Positions 34,933 through 44,400 of a stretch of 64,000 bases of DNA are shown piece after piece (position 1 is the stretch's first letter; each line of letters begins with the position of its first letter). Below the pieces are notes generated by a model, which was not told the DNA's origin, did no database searches, and saw nothing but the letters and a program-made list of their open reading frames with translations. Source of the DNA: Flavobacterium crocinum (GTDB taxonomy: Bacteria; Bacteroidota; Bacteroidia; Flavobacteriales; Flavobacteriaceae); contig NZ_CP029255.1 in NCBI RefSeq assembly GCF_003122385.1, positions 5,332,001-5,396,000 of the forward strand, read 5' to 3'. Position numbers and translations under genes: made by a program.

Positions 34933-35363
34933 TAACTATTTTGTTTCCAAGTGAATGTATCGTTCTCAAACATTTCTTTTCCAAAAATCGGAACATCAGT
35001 TTTAATCCAATTTACGATGGCTTCTGTCGCTTCATAAACTTGTTTGCGTCGTGTTGCCGAGACGAAAACAAATAAACATATTTCGCCTGCTTTTACAACG
35101 CCTAAACTGTGGTAAATATGCATGCAGGTTAAATCGAATTTAGCGAAAGCTTTTTCGCGAATCGCGTACAAAGCTTCGTTCGCCATATCTTTATAAGCTG
35201 AATAATCAATCGCTACGACGGTATTGTCATGAATAACATCGGCACGAACTTGTCCAAGAAAGATGTTATGTGCCCCGATGGTATGTTTGGACTGATGTTT
35301 GGCAATCGACTCAGCGATAAACTCAGGCGAAATTGGGCCTTCTACAAATACATTTTTACTCAT
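34932..35363 (-). CDS. moaE: Molybdopterin synthase catalytic subunit
   Basis: A 143-residue large subunit of molybdopterin synthase, which transfers sulfur from the MoaD C terminus to make molybdopterin. Recognisable segments are GAHNIFLGQVRADV, the ATRRKQVYEATE helix, and VPIFGKEMF near the end. It is separated from moeB by 273 bases containing a REP-like element. Confidence 0.93.
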   Translation of the reverse strand: MSKNVFVEGPISPEFIAESIAKHQSKHTIGAHNIFLGQVRADVIHDNTVVAIDYSAYKDMANEALYAIREKAFAKFDLTCMHIYHSLGVVKAGEICLFVFVSATRRKQVYEATEAIVNWIKTDVPIFGKEMFENDTFTWKQNS

Positions 35364-35507
35364 TTTTTATGTTTTTTTTGCCACAGATTACACTGATTAA
35401 AAGGATTTTTTTTCTTTCGCCACGACTCGAGCGATAGCGAACAGGCGAAGCAATTACACGAATTTTCACAAATTAAAATCTATTACAAAGAAATTAACCG
35501 CAATATT

Positions 35508-35607
35508 GTCATTTCGACGAAGGAGAAATCTTCGCAAGTAACTCCGCACAGTAATTTGCCAATCTTTGTCGAGCTACTAACGAAGATTTCTCCTTCGTCG
35601 AAATGAC
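35508..35607. repeat. REP-like palindromic element, copy F
   Basis: Begins GTCATTTCGACGAAGGAG and ends CTCCTTCGTCGAAATGAC; same subtype as copy B. It sits inside the molybdenum cofactor cluster between moeB and moaE, so if that region is one transcript the hairpin is transcribed. Just upstream (35425-35453) is the CGAGCGATAGCGAACAGG block also seen near 9445. Confidence 0.9.
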
Positions 35608-35636
35608 AAACTAAACGAAAATCCTAAAATCTGTAA

Positions 35637-36707
35637 CTATATTTTTATTTCTTCTTTCAATAATTGTTTCATTGCCAAAGCGCCTCCAGCAACACTTTTT
35701 ATATTTTCAAATCGGTGTTTTTGAAGCAACTCAACTGCAATCTTACTTCTAATTCCCGATTGGCAAAAAATATAAATTGTTTGGTTTTTATCCAGTTTTT
35801 CAATTTCTTTTTCTAAGTTCATTAACGGAATCTGTATTTGATGTTGTAAACTTATTCTTGGTGATTCATCAAAATTTCTAACGTCCAAAAACAAAACTTC
35901 ATCATTTTTTATTTCATCTAAAACAGATTCAAATCTCACTTCTTCAATCACACATTTATTATATTTTTCTTCGAATGCTTCTTTGTTTATAATTTGAAAA
36001 TCGATTTTATCGAAATCATACTTTTGCTGTTCGTTAGTCAGCGTATTATAAACCAATATTTTTCCGCTTAAAACTTCTCCGATTCCGAGAATCATTTTCA
36101 AAACTTCATTGGCTTGAAACATTCCGATAATTCCAACCGAAACGCCAAGTACTCCCGCTTCTTCACAATTTAAAGCATTCGAGTTTTCATCTGGATATAA
36201 ACATCTGTACGATGGTCCATTTTGATAATTGAAAACTGAAACTTGTCCCTGAAACCTGAAAATAGAACCGTAAACCATTGGTTTATTAGTTGCCAAACAA
36301 GCATCATTTATTAAATATTTAATTACAATATTATCTGTTGCATCAACGATAATATCATAGTTGTAAAATAACGAGAGGGCATTTTTTCCGGATAATTTTC
36401 CTGAAATTGCTTTTACTTTTACCAAAGGATTCAACTCTGAAATCATGGCTTTGGCTTCCTTCGCTTTTGATTTTCCGATTGCAGAAGTTTTATAAATTAC
36501 CTGTCTCTGAAGATTCGAAATCTCAATAACATCGTGATCTACAATTCCGATTTCGCCAACTCCGGCCGAAGCAAGATAAGGTAAAATCGCAGCGCCCAAA
36601 CCTCCTGCGCCAATTACTAAAACTTTTGCTTCTGCTAATTTCTGCTGGCCATTCTCTCCTATTTCTGGAAGGATTATTTGTCTGTTATATCGGTTATCTG
36701 CATTCAT
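35637..36707 (-). CDS. moeB: Molybdopterin-synthase adenylyltransferase with rhodanese domain
   Basis: A 356-residue HesA/MoeB/ThiF protein that adenylates the MoaD C terminus. The nucleotide loop is GAGGLGAAILPYLASAGVG, and NLQRQVIYKTSAIGKSKA is the typical MoeB segment. The C-terminal rhodanese domain (about 255-350) keeps its active cysteine in IFCQSGIRS, so it can supply sulfur, as in MOCS3/ThiI-like systems. The zinc-binding CxxC pairs of E. coli MoeB are not evident. It is 3 bases after moaD. Confidence 0.9.
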   Translation of the reverse strand: MNADNRYNRQIILPEIGENGQQKLAEAKVLVIGAGGLGAAILPYLASAGVGEIGIVDHDVIEISNLQRQVIYKTSAIGKSKAKEAKAMISELNPLVKVKAISGKLSGKNALSLFYNYDIIVDATDNIVIKYLINDACLATNKPMVYGSIFRFQGQVSVFNYQNGPSYRCLYPDENSNALNCEEAGVLGVSVGIIGMFQANEVLKMILGIGEVLSGKILVYNTLTNEQQKYDFDKIDFQIINKEAFEEKYNKCVIEEVRFESVLDEIKNDEVLFLDVRNFDESPRISLQHQIQIPLMNLEKEIEKLDKNQTIYIFCQSGIRSKIAVELLQKHRFENIKSVAGGALAMKQLLKEEIKI

Positions 36708-36710
36708 AAT

Positions 36711-36950
36711 TTATCCTCCTGCAAATGGTGGCAATAAAGCTACGATATCACTTGTCTGTAAAATGTAATCTGCTGTTTTCGAAACTATTTTTTGATTGAC
36801 TGCAACTCGGAAAGTCAGCGATTCCAATTCATATTTTTCGTCTAAATCCTGCAATAATTTTTGCAAAGACAATTCTTCAGAAAAAGATAATTTTTCGAAT
36901 TCACATTTTGTCTTTTCGGCTACCGCACCAAAATATTTAACCTCAATCAT
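36711..36950 (-). CDS. moaD: Molybdopterin synthase sulfur carrier subunit
   Basis: A 79-residue ubiquitin-like protein ending LLPPFAGG; the Gly-Gly tail is adenylated by MoeB and thiocarboxylated. It is 2 bases after cobA. Confidence 0.93.
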   Translation of the reverse strand: MIEVKYFGAVAEKTKCEFEKLSFSEELSLQKLLQDLDEKYELESLTFRVAVNQKIVSKTADYILQTSDIVALLPPFAGG

Positions 36951-36952
36951 TT

Positions 36953-37741
36953 TTATAAATTTAAATTCTGAAAAATGAATTCATCTTCAAAATGTTCCTG
37001 AAAATAAGAAATCCAGCTTGATGTATTTCTCACCACTTCACCAATTACGATAATGGCTGGCGATGATATGTTTTTTTCAGCTACCAATTTAGTAATTGTA
37101 CTAATAGTTCCAATCACTTTTTGCTCCGAATTTTTAGTTCCGTTTTGGATAATGGCAATTGGAAGATCATCATTTCTGTTTTCTTCATAAATCGAAATAA
37201 TTTCATTCAATTTATGCATTCCCATCAAAATTACCACTGTTGCTGCCGATTTTGAAGCCAAATGAACATCTTTTGATAATTCATGAGCCGAAGTTGTTCC
37301 TGTGATTACCCAAAAACTCTCCGCTACTTTTCGCTGTGTCAAACTGATTCCGACTGAAGCAGGAACTCCCAAAGCTGATGAAATTCCAGGAACAATAGCA
37401 GTTTCAATTCCGAAATCTTCTGCAAATTCGATTTCTTCGCTTCCTCTTCCAAAAACAAACGGATCACCGCCTTTTAAACGAACCACATGTCCGTGTGTTT
37501 TTGCCATAGAAACAATCAAATCGTTAATCTGGTCTTGTGTATAAGCATGACAGCCTAATCGTTTTCCAACAAAAATAATTTCGGCTTGCGGTGCATATTC
37601 TAACAATTCTTCGTTTACCAAAGCATCATATAAAACTACATCGGCACTTTTTAAAGCTTTTATGGCTTTCATCGTAATCAGTTCAACATCGCCCGGGCCT
37701 GCGCCTACGATTGTTAACTTGGGTGTTTTTAAAATTTCCAT
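36953..37741 (-). CDS. cobA: Uroporphyrinogen-III C-methyltransferase
   Basis: A 262-residue SAM-dependent enzyme adding two methyl groups to uroporphyrinogen III to give precorrin-2, the first committed step to sirohaem and cobalamin. Motifs: VGAGPGDVELITMKA at the N terminus, VRLKGGDPFVFGRG, and PGISSALGVPA. Located in a nitrate cluster, it most likely supplies sirohaem for NirB. The dehydrogenase/ferrochelatase needed to finish sirohaem is not in the window. Confidence 0.94.
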   Translation of the reverse strand: MEILKTPKLTIVGAGPGDVELITMKAIKALKSADVVLYDALVNEELLEYAPQAEIIFVGKRLGCHAYTQDQINDLIVSMAKTHGHVVRLKGGDPFVFGRGSEEIEFAEDFGIETAIVPGISSALGVPASVGISLTQRKVAESFWVITGTTSAHELSKDVHLASKSAATVVILMGMHKLNEIISIYEENRNDDLPIAIIQNGTKNSEQKVIGTISTITKLVAEKNISSPAIIVIGEVVRNTSSWISYFQEHFEDEFIFQNLNL

Positions 37742-37747
37742 ACTGCT

Positions 37748-38320
37748 TTAAATTGAATTGATATTTAAATCATCTAATTCATCTGGCGAATTAACATTGG
37801 TCAAATGATAATTTTCGCTTTCTTCTATATTGATAATCTGATGCGGCACTTTTGCCAGCAGATCCATCATTCTCAATTCGTTGGAATCGATAGCACTTTT
37901 TATAATCGGAACAATTTCTTTAGAATAAATTCCAATTAACGGATGTGTTTTGCTTTCTGATGCAAAAACTGTAATTCCGGCCTCATTAGTATGTTTTGAA
38001 ATTAATTCCTGCAATAATTCTGTTGAGATCAGCGGAATATCACAGCTTAAAATCAGATTGAATTCGGTTTCAGAATGCGATAATGCGGTGTAAACTCCAC
38101 CCATTGGACCTTTTTCAGCAATTAAATCCGGTATTTTTTCATACGGCAGATAATTGTATTCTTCTGAAGACGTAATTAGTTTTATATGGTTCGTTATTGG
38201 CAAAATCGCCTGAATGATATGTTCGATGAACGGTTTTTCCTGAAACAAAACCAATCCTTTCTCTGATTGCATTCTGGAGCTTTTTCCTCCGCAAAGAATA
38301 AATACTGTTAGTGTTTTCAT
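37748..38320 (-). CDS. mobA: Molybdenum cofactor guanylyltransferase
   Basis: A 190-residue nucleotidyltransferase with the MobA N-terminal loop LCGGKSSRMQSEKGL and the metal-binding SCDIPLIS. It attaches GMP to the molybdenum cofactor, giving the dinucleotide form used by nitrate reductases. It sits 6 bases upstream of cobA. Confidence 0.92.
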   Translation of the reverse strand: MKTLTVFILCGGKSSRMQSEKGLVLFQEKPFIEHIIQAILPITNHIKLITSSEEYNYLPYEKIPDLIAEKGPMGGVYTALSHSETEFNLILSCDIPLISTELLQELISKHTNEAGITVFASESKTHPLIGIYSKEIVPIIKSAIDSNELRMMDLLAKVPHQIINIEESENYHLTNVNSPDELDDLNINSI

Positions 38321-38360
38321 AGTTTTTTTGTTTCAGGTTTCAGGTTGCGATGAGTTTTTT

Positions 38361-38502
38361 TACCGCAAAGTGCGCTAAGTTTTTTTGCTCATTGCTACCT
38401 TTAAATTAAGTTCGCAAAGCTGGATCTACATAAAGCTTTGCGTACTTTACTATTTTTGATAAAATTAACTTAACCTAAAAACTTTGCGTTCTTTGCGGTT
38501 AA
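38361..38502. repeat. Repeat with ACCGCAAAG and CTTTGCGGT arms
   Basis: An imperfect palindrome related to 30358-30550, with AAGTTCGCAAAGC and GCTTTGCGTACTT as inner arms. It lies between mobA and the TauE/SafE gene. Confidence 0.6.
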
Positions 38503-38516
38503 ATTTTATTTCATTT

Positions 38517-39263
38517 TTAAGGAAAAATCAATTTAACACTTGCCATTAAAATCACTGTTCCTAAAACCATTTTTAAAGTTCTGTTTGAGAATTTTCCGCT
38601 TCCGTAAAATCCACCTAACATTCCTCCTACAACTGCTATTGGAACCAAATAAAAACTTTCCATCGGGATTGTATTTCCTCCTAAAAAGAATCCTAGCATT
38701 CCGGCAAATGAATTCACAAAAATGAAAAGACTCGAAATCGCCGCCGATTCTTTTACCGATGCCCATCCCAGAAATAATAAAATTGGACTCAGAATAATTC
38801 CGCCACCAATTCCAAGCATTCCTGATAATAATCCGATTGCAAAACCAATTGCCAATGCTAACGGAAGATTTATTTTTACTTCTTCTTTTTCTTTAAAATT
38901 AAAAACTCCAAACAACCTCAAGGCCGCGAAAACCAATACAATTCCGAGAATTATTTTATAAATCGTATTGTCCAAAGTGATAAATCCGCCAATAAAAGCA
39001 GCAGGAATTGATGCTATCGCAAACGGATAAAATAGTTTGGGCTTGAAATAATTATTTCGGTAATAAAATAAGAACGAAATACTTGAAACAAACAAATTCA
39101 ACAGCAATGCCGATGGTTTCATAACCGAAATCGGAAAAGCAAAAATGCTCATCAATGCCAGATATCCCGAAGCGCCACCGTGCCCAACACTGGAATATAA
39201 AAATGCAATTACAATTAAGGCAAAACTGAATAATAGTATGTTTTCGGAACTTAGGAGATTCAT
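38517..39263 (-). CDS. TauE/SafE family permease
   Basis: A 248-residue inner membrane protein with about 7-8 helices. SVGHGGASGYLALMSIF near the start and GLLSGMLGIGGGIILSPILLF in the middle are the paired TauE/SafE glycine motifs. Family members export sulfite, sulfonates or other small anions. Inside a nitrate and molybdenum cofactor cluster it could move nitrite or a sulfur oxyanion; the substrate is unknown. Confidence 0.85.
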   Translation of the reverse strand: MNLLSSENILLFSFALIVIAFLYSSVGHGGASGYLALMSIFAFPISVMKPSALLLNLFVSSISFLFYYRNNYFKPKLFYPFAIASIPAAFIGGFITLDNTIYKIILGIVLVFAALRLFGVFNFKEKEEVKINLPLALAIGFAIGLLSGMLGIGGGIILSPILLFLGWASVKESAAISSLFIFVNSFAGMLGFFLGGNTIPMESFYLVPIAVVGGMLGGFYGSGKFSNRTLKMVLGTVILMASVKLIFP

Positions 39264-39378
39264 TTTTTTGTTTTATTTTGTTTCAAGTTTCAGGTTTCAA
39301 GTTTTTACTTTGTGTCTAAACTTGAACTAAAAATTTATTTTCTTTATTCTATTCTCTTTTTTCTTTAATCTTAAAAAG

Positions 39379-40551
39379 CTAATCAATCGGCAAAATCGTA
39401 ACTAATTCTCCCTTTTGTATCTTTTCGCAATTCTGCTCTACAATAACTAAACCATTGGCAATAGCGAAAGAATTTAACATTGAGGAAGCCTGACCGTCTA
39501 AAATGGTCACATTTGTTTCATCATATAATGCTTTTAGAAACAATGTTTTTCCTGTTGTATTCTTTACATCATCATTCAGTTTTCTAACAATTTTAGGAAG
39601 ATGAGTATTTGAAAAACCCATCAAGTTTTTTACTGCCGGATAAACATAAATATAAAAATTGGTCAATGATGATGCAGGATTTCCCGGAAGTGCAAATACC
39701 AATGTATTTTTTTTAGATCCAAAGAACATGGGCTTGCCTGGTTTTTGATTTATTTTATAAAAATGTTCTTGTACCCCATTTTCCAGTAAAGCTTCTTTCA
39801 CAAAATCATAATCGCCAACCGATATTCCGCCAGAAATCAATACAATGTCATTCTTTTTTAAGAGATCTTTTAAAGCATTTTTAGTTTCTTTTAAACTGTC
39901 TTTTACTCTAAAAACTTTTGCATTTTTTATACCTATCGTTTGTAAAGCGGCCTGAAGCATTATGGAATTACTTTCATAGATTTTCCCTTTTTTCAGTTTT
40001 TTCCCTGGCTCTACTAACTCATTTCCTGTTACTAAAATGGCAACTTTTGGCTTTTTATAAACTTGTATTTCAGTAATTCCTAAACAGGCTAAAAAACCAA
40101 TTGCAGCAGGTGTAATTAATGTATTGGCATCAAAAACAACATCTTCTTCATTAATTTGTTCGCCTTTATTTCTAACATTTGCAAATGGCTCAGGCATTTT
40201 AGCAATCAAAATGGAGTCTTCATTTGCCATAACATCTTCCTGCATTACCACAGTATCAGCATTTTTAGGAACATGAGCACCTGTAAAAATACGGACAGCT
40301 TCGTTTTCTTTCAGTTCTACCTTTACATGATCTCCTGCCTGAGAAATTCCGACGATGTCAAATTGATGCCTTCCGGAATGAATAAACGCATATCCATCCA
40401 TAGCAGATTGACGAAACGGCGGCATAGCGATGGGCGAATAAATTGTTTCTGCCAGAACGTAACCAAGTGCTTTATGAACTTGTATTTTTTGTTTCGGCAT
40501 ATTTGAGCTGTTCGCTGCAACAATTTCTAAGGCTTCTTTGACTTCAATCAT
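39379..40551 (-). CDS. moeA: Molybdopterin molybdenumtransferase
   Basis: A 390-residue enzyme inserting molybdate into adenylated molybdopterin. Recognisable motifs are PPFRQSAMDGYAF, GISVGDYDFVKEAL, KPGKPMFFG and FALPGNPASS. It is the first gene of the minus-strand cofactor cluster and has a promoter like those of nirB and nasA. Confidence 0.95.
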   Translation of the reverse strand: MIEVKEALEIVAANSSNMPKQKIQVHKALGYVLAETIYSPIAMPPFRQSAMDGYAFIHSGRHQFDIVGISQAGDHVKVELKENEAVRIFTGAHVPKNADTVVMQEDVMANEDSILIAKMPEPFANVRNKGEQINEEDVVFDANTLITPAAIGFLACLGITEIQVYKKPKVAILVTGNELVEPGKKLKKGKIYESNSIMLQAALQTIGIKNAKVFRVKDSLKETKNALKDLLKKNDIVLISGGISVGDYDFVKEALLENGVQEHFYKINQKPGKPMFFGSKKNTLVFALPGNPASSLTNFYIYVYPAVKNLMGFSNTHLPKIVRKLNDDVKNTTGKTLFLKALYDETNVTILDGQASSMLNSFAIANGLVIVEQNCEKIQKGELVTILPID

Positions 40552-40570
40552 TTTTATCTAGATATAAAAC

Positions 40571-40598
40571 TAAGTAAAAATACTTATTTACAAATATA
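40571..40598 (-). promoter_or_regulatory. moeA promoter with TAAGTA palindrome
   Basis: On the minus strand the -7 box TATATTTG is at 40598-40591, preceded by AAATACT exactly as at nirB. TAAGTAAAAATACTTA at 40571-40586 is an inverted repeat of the same geometry as the nitrate palindromes and covers the expected transcription start. Confidence 0.6.
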
Positions 40599-40956
40599 AG
40601 TATTTCTCCTTACGGTGAACATTTTTTTTGGCTTTATTTTAATTTCTATAAAATTACTCTAATTTATTCAAAATCAACTTTAAAATTCTTATCTGATTTT
40701 TATAAAATAATAGATGAATTACTTTTTGAGACGTTTTCTGTTCTCCTTTTAGGTAAAAGAAGGAATTTAAAACTGATTATCAGTCAGAAAACCAAGTATA
40801 AAATACTACATTTTCTACTTTCTTTTAAAAATTATTTTAACATATATTTCAATTCCGCATTGCTTTCTATCCCTTTTACAATAAGGCTTAAGCAAACCAA
40901 ACCCAATCTACAACAAGCACATAGCTCTTTATTTTTCAAAAAAAAGTAAACAAACT

Positions 40957-40987
40957 TTTGGTTTTTATTATATAAAATTTAACTTTG
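40957..40987 (+). promoter_or_regulatory. Promoter of SusC/SusD-sulfatase locus 1
   Basis: A full Bacteroidota promoter: TTTG at 40957-40960, 19 bases, then TAACTTTG at 40980-40987. The second SusC locus has the same boxes with the same 19-base spacing at 54175-54205. The preceding part of the gap (40620-40956) is AT-rich and shows no gene. Confidence 0.85.
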
Positions 40988-41012
40988 TCTATAGGATTAG
41001 TAGAGTTTAAAA
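40988..41012 (+). promoter_or_regulatory. Conserved 5' leader or operator block, locus 1
   Basis: TCTATAGGATTAGTAGAG and TTTAAAA directly follow the -7 box and are identical at 54206-54230 in locus 2, while sequence around them differs. The block covers the expected transcription start, so it could be an operator or the 5' end of the transcript. Confidence 0.6.
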
Positions 41013-41040
41013 TAATATTTCAAACTAAAAAATTATTATT

Positions 41041-41127
41041 GTGAAAACAACAGAAAGCATATTGCATTACATTCTTCCTAAAAGGTACACTTATAACACT
41101 TCTTGTTGTATGTGTTTCTGTTGTTAA
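41041..41127 (+). CDS. Cysteine-rich leader peptide uORF1, locus 1 (28 aa)
   Basis: A 28-codon frame with GTG start that begins KTTESILHYILPK and ends SCCMCFCC, with 5 cysteines in the last 7 residues, then TAA. The equivalent frame at 54247 has the same length and keeps KTT, HY, LPK, TYNT and the cysteine end. Conserved length and amino acids in diverged DNA argue for translation. It starts 54 bases after the -7 box, inside the SusC leader. Such leaders sense charged tRNA-Cys in other bacteria; that role here is an inference. Confidence 0.72.
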   Translation: MKTTESILHYILPKRYTYNTSCCMCFCC

Positions 41128-41310
41128 TAATCTACTTTTATTTTGTTTGCTAATTATCACATAAAAGCAAATTTCTTAAAAACACACCACCAAAAATATT
41201 TATTGCATTTACCCAAAAATCTCTCCGAGGCATTTTTATGCTTTGGCGGATTCTTGAAACCATACCTTTTTATTCAGAAATTAAATAACTAACAACTAAA
41301 GAAAACTAAA

Positions 41311-41343
41311 ATGAAAACAATGCAATGCTGTTGCTGTAAATAA
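41311..41343 (+). CDS. Polycysteine leader peptide uORF2, locus 1 (10 aa)
   Basis: ATG start, ten codons, MKTMQCCCCK, four consecutive cysteine codons before a lysine and stop. It ends 5 bases before a perfect hairpin. The matching frame at 54484 also has ten codons but only one cysteine (MKIMHCPTLS). A run of four cysteines is what a cysteine-starvation stalling site would need. Confidence 0.65.
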   Translation: MKTMQCCCCK

Positions 41344-41348
41344 AAAAA

Positions 41349-41374
41349 GCCATTTCTGCGGCAACAGAAATGGC
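41349..41374 (+). promoter_or_regulatory. Conserved leader hairpin, locus 1
   Basis: A perfect 10 bp stem, GCCATTTCTG with CAGAAATGGC, and the loop CGGCAA. No T run follows, so it is not an intrinsic terminator. The 3' arm contains the ATG of uORF3, so folding would hide that start. Locus 2 keeps the stem and loop with one A-to-G change that preserves pairing as a G-U. Confidence 0.75.
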
Positions 41375-41417
41375 AAGGCTTAAAGAACATTTATCACTAA
41401 ATCAAGAACACTTTTAG
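41370..41417 (+). CDS. Leader peptide uORF3, locus 1 (15 aa)
   Basis: The frame MARLKEHLSLNQEHF starts in the 3' arm of the hairpin. Locus 2 has MARLKEHLSLKKAFGN; the first ten residues are identical while two codons differ silently (AGG/AGA and CTT/CTC). This favours translation, though a conserved RNA structure could also explain it. Confidence 0.5.
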   Translation: MARLKEHLSLNQEHF

Positions 41418-41438
41418 AGTGCTGTATAAACAGTGCTC
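41417..41438 (+). promoter_or_regulatory. Second leader hairpin, locus 1
   Basis: GAGTGCTGT pairs with ACAGTGCTC (9 pairs, two of them G-U) around the loop ATAA. It begins at the uORF3 stop and lies 38 bases before the SusC start. A hairpin of different sequence is at the same place in locus 2. Confidence 0.55.
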
Positions 41439-41476
41439 AGGGCGTCTTGTTAATTACTTAAAACCATTACAAAGAA

Positions 41477-44400
41477 ATGAAAAAAAAATTAAACATATAC
41501 ATACCGCTGTTTCTACTCTTGATAACGGCGGGAATACACGCCCAAAATACCACGCCGCTTATTCAATCTAAACTCGACGGAACTGTAGTCGATGCCATTA
41601 CAAATCAGCCTGTTATAGGTGCTTCAGTTACCATCAAAGGAACAACTCACGGGGTTGTAACTGATGCTGAAGGAAAATTTTATTTTCAGACAGGACAGAA
41701 ATTTCCTTACACTTTGATCGTAAGTTACATTGGATATAAAAAACTAGAAATAATTGTAGAGAAAAACCCCGTAATTATTAACCTTAAAGAAGAACGTCAG
41801 GAACTGGACGAGTTGGTAGTTGTAGGTTACGGAACGCAGAAAAGAAAGGATATTACCGGTTCTGTAGCATCGGTTCCAAAAGCTAATTTATCTCAGGTAA
41901 CTTCATCAGCAGATAATCTTTTAAGAGGTGCAATTTCCGGGGTTGTAGTCACGCAAAGTTCGGGACGTCCAGGTGCTTCATCGAGTGTGCGTATTCGTGG
42001 AGGAAACTCTATCACTGCCGGTAACGAGCCTCTATATGTTGTTGATGGAATTTTAATTTACAATGATAACGCAAACAGTTCGGCTGGAGTTTCTTTTGCC
42101 GGCGCAAGCGTCAATGTATTATCCACAATAAATCCTGCTGATATTGAATCTATCGAAGTATTAAAAGATGCTTCGGCAACTGCAATTTATGGTTCCCGAG
42201 GTGCAAATGGTGTTGTCATTATTACTACTAAAAAAGGAACTAAAGGACAAGATAATATTTCGTACCAGGGCTATTTTGGGTTCCAAAACATTTCCAAAAA
42301 ATTAAGAGTAATGAATGGCAGCGAATGGGCAAGCTTGCGAAATGATGTTCAGGCAAGTATTGGTCAGGCTCCTTCTTTTTCTCCAGAACAAATCGAGGCT
42401 TTAAAAACTTCAGGAAGTTACGACTGGCAGTCGGCTGCTTTTGTCACTGCTGCTCCAATACAAAGTCACAATTTATCTTTTTCCGGTGGTGACGAGAAAT
42501 CCAGATATGCTATTTCTGCAGGTTATTTTGATCAGGACGGAATTGTCTTAGGAAGTGATTTTAAACGTATTTCTCTTCGCGCAAACTATGAAAGAAATTA
42601 TTCTCAGAATTTTAAATTCGGAGTAAATGCAAATTACACCAACTCAATTTCTAATGGCGTAGGATCAAGTAGTAGCGGTGGAAGAAATCCGAATCCATTA
42701 GTTGGAGTTTTATTAAATGCTCCTGTAGTTCCTATTAAAAATGCAGACGGAAGTTACAATGTTACCAGTAACCCGTACACTACTTCTGTAAATGGCTATG
42801 TTTCCAATCCGATTAATGATTTGGAAAACACCACTAATGAAACGAAAATCAACAGAATCTTAACGAGTTTATTTGGTGAGTATAAAATCACTAAAAAACT
42901 AACTGCCAAAGTCGCTGTAAGTGGTGATGTTATCAACACAAAACAAAATTATTACGCACCGGCAAATACGTCAAACGGAGCTGGAACAAAAGGTCTAGCT
43001 TCTGTTGGAGACCGAGTAGTTAGTTCTGTTTTAAATGAAAACACGCTGAACTACAATACTAATTTTGGCGAAAACCATAAATTTTCTGCCTTAGGAGGTT
43101 ATACACTTCAATATACAAAAGGAGAAGTAGTAAATGCCGGAGCGCAGACTTTTGTAAATGATGCTAACACTTATAATGCATTACAAGATGGAGTTGCCGT
43201 TAAACCTTATAGTGACGCTTACGAAAGTGTTCTAAAATCATGGCTGGCAAGGGTAAATTATTCTTATAAAGGAAAATACAACTTTACTTTATCAGGTCGT
43301 GCAGACGGATCTTCAAGATTTGGTTCCGAATCACTTTGGGGTTATTTTCCTTCTGCAGGATTTTCATGGAATATTACTGACGAAGAGTTTGCTAACAACA
43401 TTAAAGGCGTAACCGAGGCAAAACTGAGAATTACAGCAGGTACAACAGGGAATCAGGAAATTGGAAATTATTTGTCTTTACCGGCGATGGGATCTGTAAA
43501 CTATTCTTTTGGAGGAACATTATATACTGGTTTAGCTCCTACCCGACTGGCAAATCCGGATTTGAAATGGGAGAAAACGACTCAATATAACGTCGGATTG
43601 GATTTATCATTATTGGACAGAAAAATCAATTTTGTTTTTGATGTGTACTACAAAAAAACAAACGATTTATTAATTAGTGTTCCCGTTCCTTTGAGTTCCG
43701 GTTACGCAACTGTTCTCCAAAATATTGGTGGAGTTGAAAACAAAGGTCTTGAAATTGGCTTGACAACGGAAAACATTAAAACAGAAAACTTTGCGTGGAA
43801 TTCTAATTTAGTTTTCTCTACTAATAAAAATAAAGTAACCGAAATCGGAAACGGTGTAAACGAATTTTTTCCGGTAGTTCCAAACGGTTCTTTATTGCAG
43901 CAACAACCTGTAATTGTAAAAGTTGGATTGCCCTTAGGAACTTTCTGGGGGTATAGAACAAACGGGATTTTCCAAACTCAGGAAGAAGTAAATACACAGC
44001 CTAAAATCAACAGTTTGGCGAATACAAAAGTAGGAGACAGAAAATATGTTGATACCAATGGAGACGGCGTTATCAATGCTTTGGACAAAGGAAATCTGGG
44101 AACTTCTCAGCCAAAATTTGTTGGAAGTTTCAGCAACACCATTTCATACAATGATTTTGATCTGAACTTTTCTTTTCAGGGTTCTTATGGCGGAAAAATC
44201 TTTAATGCATTAAATCAACAATTAGAAATTTCGACTCTTGGAACCAACGCGGCCTCTACTTTAAATGATCGCTGGACGCCAACAAATCCAAGCAATGAGA
44301 TTCCAAGAGCATCAAGTTCTCCGCTTGGAATTGTTTCTGAAAGATATGTAGAAGATGCTTCTTTCTTAAGATTGAAACTCATCACTTTAGGCTATACTTT

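Noticed and set aside
41349-41374. Leader hairpin as an intrinsic terminator
   Set aside because: No T run follows either copy (41349 and 54523), so classical transcription attenuation by this hairpin is not supported.
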